Origin: Oscillospiraceae bacterium
GTDB lineage: Bacteria; Bacillota; Clostridia; Oscillospirales; Acutalibacteraceae
Direction: 5' to 3'
NCBI GenBank assembly: GCA_015065845.1
Contig: SVPQ01000004.1
Coordinates: 62,001-126,000 of the forward strand
DNA: 64,000 nucleotides
Below the pieces are notes generated by a model, which saw nothing but the letters and a program-made list of their open reading frames with translations, searched no databases and was not told the origin of the DNA. Shown here piece by piece: positions 59,940 to 64,000 of this stretch. Made by a program: the position numbers and the translations under genes. How positions within the stretch are numbered: position 1 is the first letter of the stretch; the number at the start of each line of letters is the position of its first letter.

Positions 59940-60428
59940 CTAGTTATTATTTAAAACTATTCTTTCGATTTCAAGACATATAGAAAAATTTTTTTGTAAT
60001 AATTCATTTAAAACACAAAAACTTTTAAAACCACCTTCATAAGTAGCAAGTGAAAATAAAAGATTTTTAGTTCGTATTTTATTTTCTTTTAACAATTTTA
60101 AAAGTTTTTTAGGCGTTTTAAAGTGCTTTAGCTCTGAAAAAAACAAAATATTATCTTTTAACAAAGCACTTACTTCATCTGGCACAAAAAAATTTTTCTC
60201 TTTTTTTATTAAAAGGCTAAAGGAACAAATTGCTAAAAATTCTTCCTCGAGCCTTTTTTGTAATATAAAAATATCTTCTCTTTCTATAGGTGAAATAAAT
60301 TCACTCAAAAGATTACTGTAGATTTCTTCCTGTAGTGAATTGAAATCTATTTTCTCTTTACTGATTGGTTGATTTTTTATTGATTTGCAAAACATCTCAT
60401 AATTTAAAGACGATAAATTTTTCAACAT
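59940..60428 (-). CDS. DUF47/PhoU-like helical protein (divergent)
   Basis: This 162-residue, all-helical protein has the segment FISPIEREDIFILQKRLEEE, which matches the PhoU/DUF47 signature (usually TPIDREDI followed by a helix). The rest is divergent and Lys/Leu-rich (KKLLKLLKENKIRTKNLLFS, LATYEGGFKSFCVL). DUF47 proteins are usually near 200 residues and encoded with a PiT phosphate transporter; no transporter gene is here. Composition is more A/T-rich than its neighbours and the ribosome site is weak (GAG), so expression may depend on the hydro-lyase gene 30 bp upstream. Family call is tentative. Confidence 0.55.
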   Translation of the reverse strand: MLKNLSSLNYEMFCKSIKNQPISKEKIDFNSLQEEIYSNLLSEFISPIEREDIFILQKRLEEEFLAICSFSLLIKKEKNFFVPDEVSALLKDNILFFSELKHFKTPKKLLKLLKENKIRTKNLLFSLATYEGGFKSFCVLNELLQKNFSICLEIERIVLNNN

Positions 60429-60458
60429 CTCAAAATAATTGATTTGTTTAATAATTAC

Positions 60459-60989
60459 TCACCTTTCAAAAAGAGAGTTACCGAAACTGTCGATAGCAAC
60501 AGTAAGCGGAAAATCTTTTATGGTTAATTTTTTTACTGATTCACAACCAAGTTCTTCGAATGCAATTACCTCGCACTCTGTAACCGCACCGGAGTAAAGT
60601 GCCCCCGCACCACCTACTGCGGCAAAATAAACTGCTTTTTCTTTTACTATTGAGTTTACAACCTCTTCACTTCTGCCACCTTTACCTATCATACCTTTAA
60701 GACCATTTTCTAAAAGGAAAGGAGTAAAGACATCCATTCTTGAAGATGTTGTAGGACCAATGCTACCAATAGCAAGGTTGTTTTTAGCGGGTGTAGGCCC
60801 CGCATAATAAATAATTGAATTCTGAAGTTCAAAAGGTAATGGCTTATCTTCTTTAAGAAGTGCAACTATTTTTTTGTGTGCCGCATCTCTTGCGGTGTAA
60901 ATAGTGCCACTCAAATAAACTCTGTCACCTTTTTTTAAGAGTTCTACCCATTCATTTATATTACTTGTTTCAAGATAATATTCTTTCAA
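60459..60989 (-). CDS. Fe-S hydro-lyase, tartrate/fumarate type, beta subunit
   Basis: This 176-residue protein matches the beta (C-terminal) half of class I fumarases and L-tartrate dehydratases. It has KKGDRVYLSGTIYTARDAAH, YYAGPTPAKNN, SIGPTTSSRMDVFTP (substrate-binding), GMIGKGGRS and FAAVGGAGALYSGAV. In two-subunit enzymes the alpha subunit carries the 4Fe-4S cluster; its gene normally lies directly upstream but here the upstream gene is DivIVA. The start is TTG, 2 bp after that gene's stop. Without an alpha subunit it should be inactive unless the partner is encoded elsewhere. Confidence 0.9.
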   Translation of the reverse strand: MKEYYLETSNINEWVELLKKGDRVYLSGTIYTARDAAHKKIVALLKEDKPLPFELQNSIIYYAGPTPAKNNLAIGSIGPTTSSRMDVFTPFLLENGLKGMIGKGGRSEEVVNSIVKEKAVYFAAVGGAGALYSGAVTECEVIAFEELGCESVKKLTIKDFPLTVAIDSFGNSLFER

Positions 60990-60990
60990 T

Positions 60991-61878
60991 TTACTCTACC
61001 GGCTTTGCCTTAATTTTGATTTTTGCTTTTTGTTCATCCTCAGAAAATGAGTCTTTTACACACTCAATTTCCTGCTCTGCCTCAGTTACTGACTCTGCAA
61101 TACTCTGCTCAATATCACTCACTAAATCACTGTAAGAAACTTCTGGCTCAGTTACCACTGTATTTTTAATACTCAAAGGTGCTGTTTCTAAACTGTTTGA
61201 AATAAGCGCCTGTGCAGTTTTACTCATATTACCGGTAAGAAGATTTATTCTCATTTCAACTTCACTTACCGCTTTTGTGAAATTACGGGCAATTTCTGTA
61301 ATACCACCTGAAAGTTCATCAATTTTTAAAGCAGTATCACCAATTGCATCGTAAACATCTTTTCTGACAATGTTCGCTTTTTCTTCTGCTTCTTTTACAA
61401 GTTCGTCTGAACGAAGTCTTGCGTCAAGCATAGCGGCACCAACTTGTTGTTCCATTGCCTTTAACTTGTCACATTCTGCTTTTAATTTTGCATTTTCTGC
61501 TTTTAAAACTTCTGCATCTTCTTCACTTAAAACAGGTTTGTTTTTAAGTTCAGTAAGTTCTTTATTAAGTTTTAAAATTTCAACACCAAATTCATCTTTT
61601 TCCTTACAAACTGCATCTCTTATTTCTCTTTCAGCTTCTAAAATTTTAAGAACATCTTCACGCTCTTTAACTTCACTTTCAGCTTTGTCTTCAGCAGCTT
61701 TTAATTTCTGAGAAATTTCTGAAACTTCATTTTTCAAATTGTTATTTTCATCAGTAAGTGCTTTACACTTGTTTTCAAGCTCTTCTTTCTCTGAAATAAG
61801 GCGGTTTATGTAAGTCATAACTTCTTCTTTATTAAAACCACCGAATGCTTTTGTTTTAAAAATTACATCATTAGCCAT
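60991..61878 (-). CDS. DivIVA-domain coiled-coil protein
   Basis: This protein has 295 residues from ATG 61878 (MANDVIFKTKAFGGFNKEEV), behind GGGGG; the longer frame to 61929 runs through the promoter. The N-terminal DivIVA-type membrane-curvature region (about 5-40, AFGGFNKEEVMTYINRLISE) leads into long coiled coils (about 30-150). A second helical block follows (about 180-235, DAIGDTALKIDELSGGITEI), then an acidic disordered tail ending in KIKIKAKPVE. Members sit at poles or septa and organise division or wall synthesis. Co-transcription with a metabolic hydro-lyase is unusual. Confidence 0.85.
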   Translation of the reverse strand: MANDVIFKTKAFGGFNKEEVMTYINRLISEKEELENKCKALTDENNNLKNEVSEISQKLKAAEDKAESEVKEREDVLKILEAEREIRDAVCKEKDEFGVEILKLNKELTELKNKPVLSEEDAEVLKAENAKLKAECDKLKAMEQQVGAAMLDARLRSDELVKEAEEKANIVRKDVYDAIGDTALKIDELSGGITEIARNFTKAVSEVEMRINLLTGNMSKTAQALISNSLETAPLSIKNTVVTEPEVSYSDLVSDIEQSIAESVTEAEQEIECVKDSFSEDEQKAKIKIKAKPVE

Positions 61879-61900
61879 AGGATAACCCCCATTCCGAATC

Positions 61901-61929
61901 ATTTTACCATAATGTATATAAAAATGCAA
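61901..61929 (-). promoter_or_regulatory. Sigma-A-type promoter for the DivIVA-hydro-lyase-DUF47-UvrD run
   Basis: On the minus strand TTGCAT (61924-61929) and TAAAAT (61901-61906) are separated by 17 bp, about 22 bp before the DivIVA start. Confidence 0.72.
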
Positions 61930-61967
61930 TCTATTTTTTAGTACTCTGATAAGTTGCGAGTGGGCAA

Positions 61968-62125
61968 GTGGTCAGGAATTAGGAACTAGGAACTAGATTT
62001 TATAAAATGTGTTGCAATCGATTGGGTTATTGTAATATAAAAACTACTTTCACTACTACGGGCGACCAAAGGTCTGCCCCTACCATAGTGGGAGTTAATT
62101 TTTTGTTTCATTTAAAGTTTATTGT
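61968..62125 (+). repeat. Structured dispersed element, copy 3
   Basis: Order: AGGAACT-type tandem tract (61975-61995); GTGTTGCAATCGATTGGGTT matching the left part of the other copies; folded core about 62038-62104 with the identical inner hairpin and TAGTGGGAGT; then TTTCATTTAAAGTTTATTG. The left outer arm has diverged (ACTTTC for ACTCCC), weakening the outer stem. It lies in the 510-bp divergent region between DivIVA and the hydrolase, so it is not simply a terminator. Confidence 0.8.
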
Positions 62126-62163
62126 AAACTGAAAACGCTAGAATATTTTGTTTTTATTTACTT

Positions 62164-62280
62164 CACTAGCAACTAGCCAACCAGCCATACTAGCCATACT
62201 AGCCATACTAGCCATACTAGCCATACTAGCCACACCAGCCAACTAGCCACACTAGCCAACTAGCCACACTAGCCACACTA
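62164..62280 (+). repeat. Minisatellite, about 13 units of ACTAGCCAT/ACTAGCCAC
   Basis: The tract is built of 7-9 bp units: two short forms, then ACCAGCCAT, four identical ACTAGCCAT units, and alternating ACTAGCCAC and ACTAGCCA units. It is not in a reading frame with a start or ribosome site and ends about 50 bp before the hydrolase promoter. Spacers between units are absent, so it is not a CRISPR array. Confidence 0.92.
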
Positions 62281-62329
62281 TAATAATGCATTTTTAATAA
62301 TCAGTTCACAAATTTTATTAATTAAACAA

Positions 62330-62358
62330 TTGCAATAAGAAAGCAAAAACTATATAAT
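62330..62358 (+). promoter_or_regulatory. Sigma-A-type promoter for the alpha/beta hydrolase
   Basis: TTGCAA (62330-62335) and TATAAT (62353-62358) are separated by 17 bp, about 32 bp before the ATG at 62391. Confidence 0.77.
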
Positions 62359-62390
62359 AAAAATGACTATTAATTATGAAGGGTGATTTT

Positions 62391-63314
62391 ATGGGTAAAA
62401 AGAATAAACTTTTAAAAACTGCCGCTGTTGCCGGTGCTGTTTATGCTTTCAGTGGTGCCGCATTTACAGGTTTTGTTTTAACTCGTGCTCACAAGCATTT
62501 TTCTAAATTTGCAGACTGGGTTAAAGGCAACGAACCTGAACCACCGGAAGATACAAGCAAGACACAAGAAAAAGCAGACCACATTGTTATAAAAAACCGT
62601 GACAACAAGTCTATTCACGGATTTATGATAAAAAATCCTGTAGAGAGTGACAAATGGGCAATTTTAATTCACGGATTTAACTGCGAACCATTTTATATGG
62701 CAAACTTAGCAGAGAAATATTACGAATGGGGTTACAACATTATAATGCCTGCGTTAAGAGGTCACGACCACAGTGAGCACAACGCAGTTTCTATGGGATG
62801 GCTCGACAGACTTGATATGGTTGACTGGGTTAATTATTTAGTTACTATACACCCTGATTGTCAGATTGTTCTTCACGGCATTTCTATGGGCGGTGCAACT
62901 GTTATGATGACAGTCGGTGAAGATTTACCGCAAAATGTTAAATGTGCAGTTGAAGACTGTGGTTTTACAAGTGTATGGGATGAATTTAAATATGAATTAA
63001 AGAAAACCTATAAATTAACCGCTTTCCCTACCCTTTATGCTTCAAGCAATATTCACTCAATTTTTAAAGGTCACAGTTTAAAACAGGCTTCATCTATTGA
63101 GCAATTAAAAAAGAGCAAAACACCTGTTCTTTTTATTCACGGCGAAAAAGATGACTATGTTCCATTTAATATGTTACAAAAGAATTTTGATGCTTGTGCT
63201 TCAGAAAAAGAGATGCTTGTAGTCCCCGAAGCAGAACACGCAAACTCTTATAAAGTGAACCCCGAACTTTATTGGAATAAAGTTGAAGATTTTACAAATA
63301 AATATATTAAATAA
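62391..63314 (+). CDS. Membrane-anchored alpha/beta hydrolase
   Basis: This protein has 307 residues from ATG 62391 (MGKKNKLLKTAAVAGAVYAF), behind AAGGGTGA; the frame's earlier ATG at 62376 overlaps that site. An N-terminal hydrophobic helix (about 8-28) is probably a membrane anchor. The serine-hydrolase core has AILIHGFNCEPF (oxyanion loop), PALRGHDHSEH, the nucleophile elbow HGISMGG, FIHGEKDDYVPF (acid) and EAEHANSY (His). It resembles the BAAT/Peptidase_S9-like hydrolases common in Clostridia (YqkD type). The substrate is unknown. It appears monocistronic. Confidence 0.87.
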   Translation: MGKKNKLLKTAAVAGAVYAFSGAAFTGFVLTRAHKHFSKFADWVKGNEPEPPEDTSKTQEKADHIVIKNRDNKSIHGFMIKNPVESDKWAILIHGFNCEPFYMANLAEKYYEWGYNIIMPALRGHDHSEHNAVSMGWLDRLDMVDWVNYLVTIHPDCQIVLHGISMGGATVMMTVGEDLPQNVKCAVEDCGFTSVWDEFKYELKKTYKLTAFPTLYASSNIHSIFKGHSLKQASSIEQLKKSKTPVLFIHGEKDDYVPFNMLQKNFDACASEKEMLVVPEAEHANSYKVNPELYWNKVEDFTNKYIK

Positions 63315-63329
63315 ATTTACTCTTTTCTA

Positions 63330-63358
63330 TTGAATTTTGACTTTAAATAGTGTAAAAT
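63330..63358 (+). promoter_or_regulatory. Probable promoter for pckG
   Basis: TTGAAT (63330-63335) and TAAAAT (63353-63358) are separated by 17 bp and lie 50 bp before the ATG at 63409. Confidence 0.58.
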
Positions 63359-63408
63359 GTTAGATGTATAAAATTGGTGAAATTTGGTTTTCACAGGAGG
63401 TATTTACA

Positions 63409-64000
63409 ATGTCCGCATTAACAACAAACAAAAGCATTCTTTCTTGGATTGACGAGAAAGTTGAACTTGTTAAGCCTGACAAAATCGTCTGGATTGACGG
63501 TTCAAAAGAACAAATTGAAGAGTTAAGAGCTACTGCTTGTTCTACAGGCGAACTCATTAAACTCAATCAGGAACTTCTTCCTGACTGCTATCTTCACAGA
63601 ACTGCAGTTAACGACGTTGCTCGTGTTGAAGGTCGTACATTCATTTGTGCTCCTACAAAAGAAGAAGCTGGTCCTACAAATAACTGGATGGAACCATCTG
63701 AAGCATACAAAATGCTTTACGATATAGCTCGTGACAGTTATAAAGGCAGAACAATGTATGTTATTCCTTACTCAATGGGTCCTGTTGGCTCACCTTTTGC
63801 AAAAATCGGTATTGAACTTACAGACTCAATTTATGTTGTTCTTAACATGGTAATTATGACAAGAGTTGGTAAGGCTGTTTTAGATGTTCTCGGCGATAGC
63901 AATGACTGGGTTCGCGGTCTTCACTGCCGTTGCTCAATCGATGAAGAAAAGAGATATATCTGCCAGTTCCCACAGGATAACACAATTATTTCTGTTAACT
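63409..64000 (+). CDS. pckG: Phosphoenolpyruvate carboxykinase, GTP-type (partial, C-terminus outside window)
   Basis: PckG interconverts oxaloacetate and phosphoenolpyruvate with GTP/GDP. In anaerobes it often runs in the carboxylating direction. About 197 N-terminal residues are visible: LSWIDEKVELVKPDKIVWID, SYLHRTAVNDVARVEGRTF-like CYLHRTAVNDVARVEGRTF, PTNNWMEPSEAY, and MYVIPYSMGPVGSPFAKIGI with LHCRCS. These match the start of the 600-residue GTP enzyme and not the ATP-type. The catalytic lysine and the kinase-1a loop lie beyond the window. The ATG follows AGGAGG at 8 nt. Confidence 0.94.
   Translation, partial: MSALTTNKSILSWIDEKVELVKPDKIVWIDGSKEQIEELRATACSTGELIKLNQELLPDCYLHRTAVNDVARVEGRTFICAPTKEEAGPTNNWMEPSEAYKMLYDIARDSYKGRTMYVIPYSMGPVGSPFAKIGIELTDSIYVVLNMVIMTRVGKAVLDVLGDSNDWVRGLHCRCSIDEEKRYICQFPQDNTIISVN

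Noticed and set aside
50205-62125. Insertion sequences for the three large repeats
   Set aside because: No transposase-like frame, no convincing terminal inverted repeats spanning the whole unit and no clear target-site duplication could be seen by eye.
62164-62280. CRISPR-like repeat array
   Set aside because: Units are 7-9 bp and contiguous, with no unique spacers and no cas genes nearby; it is a minisatellite.
1-64000. tRNA, rRNA, tmRNA or SRP RNA genes
   Set aside because: No intergenic gap shows a recognisable structure or consensus for these; the two gaps over 300 bp are filled by repeats and promoters.

Overview
The window looks like chromosome of a low-GC Gram-positive anaerobe of class Clostridia, probably a gut Oscillospirales/Ruminococcaceae-type organism. 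The evidence is the AT-rich composition, strong Shine-Dalgarno sites with frequent TTG/GTG starts, the CdaA-CdaR pair, YqhQ (DUF1385), DivIVA, RqcH, TrmK, an ECF sigma/anti-sigma pair, a Cys-type sulfatase, a 4Fe-4S aldo/keto reductase and GTP-type PEP carboxykinase. The exact taxon cannot be fixed from sequence alone. No rRNA, tRNA, CRISPR array, prophage or transposase gene was seen.

Layout. 1-10.6 kb (minus strand): IspF, a DUF3343 protein, a cysteine desulfurase-like enzyme, then a long co-directional run of cdaA, cdaR, a lipoprotein, a response regulator, a histidine kinase, yqhQ, prmC, an M50 protease and scpA (cut by the window edge). 10.7-14.7 kb (minus): aminotransferase, asnS, sulfatase. 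14.8-18.5 kb (plus): two FAD oxidoreductases and a PdaB-like deacetylase. 18.5-25.7 kb (minus): GDPD phosphodiesterase, anti-sigma/sigma pair, rpoD, dnaG, dGTPase-like HD protein, YigZ, rpmE. 25.8-28.2 kb: feoAB (minus). 28.3-31.1 kb (plus): membrane protein, two-domain P-loop kinase, AGE-family epimerase.

31.1-36.9 kb (minus) is the most unusual locus: two paralogous zinc-ribbon/TIR proteins flank an SPFH (band 7)/triple-zinc-ribbon protein and a small membrane protein in one apparent operon. Both TIR domains keep the candidate NAD-cleaving glutamate. One TIR protein ends in membrane segments, the other in a second zinc ribbon. This is the best candidate for an undescribed signalling or defence system here.

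37.1-41.5 kb (minus): M18 aminopeptidase, a single-chain Sua5-CoaE fusion, prfA, DUF951. 41.5-46.5 kb (plus): S1-domain protein, then an aldo/keto reductase, GH36 alpha-galactosidase and SGNH esterase operon. 46.6-50.1 kb (minus): a BlaR1-type sensor and BlaI-type repressor with two clear operators. 50.4-54.4 kb (minus): RqcH, Nif3-like, YgjV, TrmK, DUF1858. 54.5-57.3 kb (plus): metallophosphoesterase and GH5 endoglycoceramidase-like enzyme. 57.4-61.9 kb (minus): UvrD/PcrA, DUF47-like protein, fumarase beta-type hydro-lyase, DivIVA. 62.3-64 kb (plus): alpha/beta hydrolase and the start of pckG.

Repeats shape many gene borders. Three copies of a structured element of about 200 bp occur at 50.2, 57.3 and 62.0 kb. 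A second 17-bp-stem hairpin occurs twice. Short heptamer-like tandem tracts touch or supply stop codons (RqcH, UvrD), and one lies between a likely ribosome-binding site and the conserved start of a TIR gene. A 13-unit minisatellite lies upstream of the last hydrolase.
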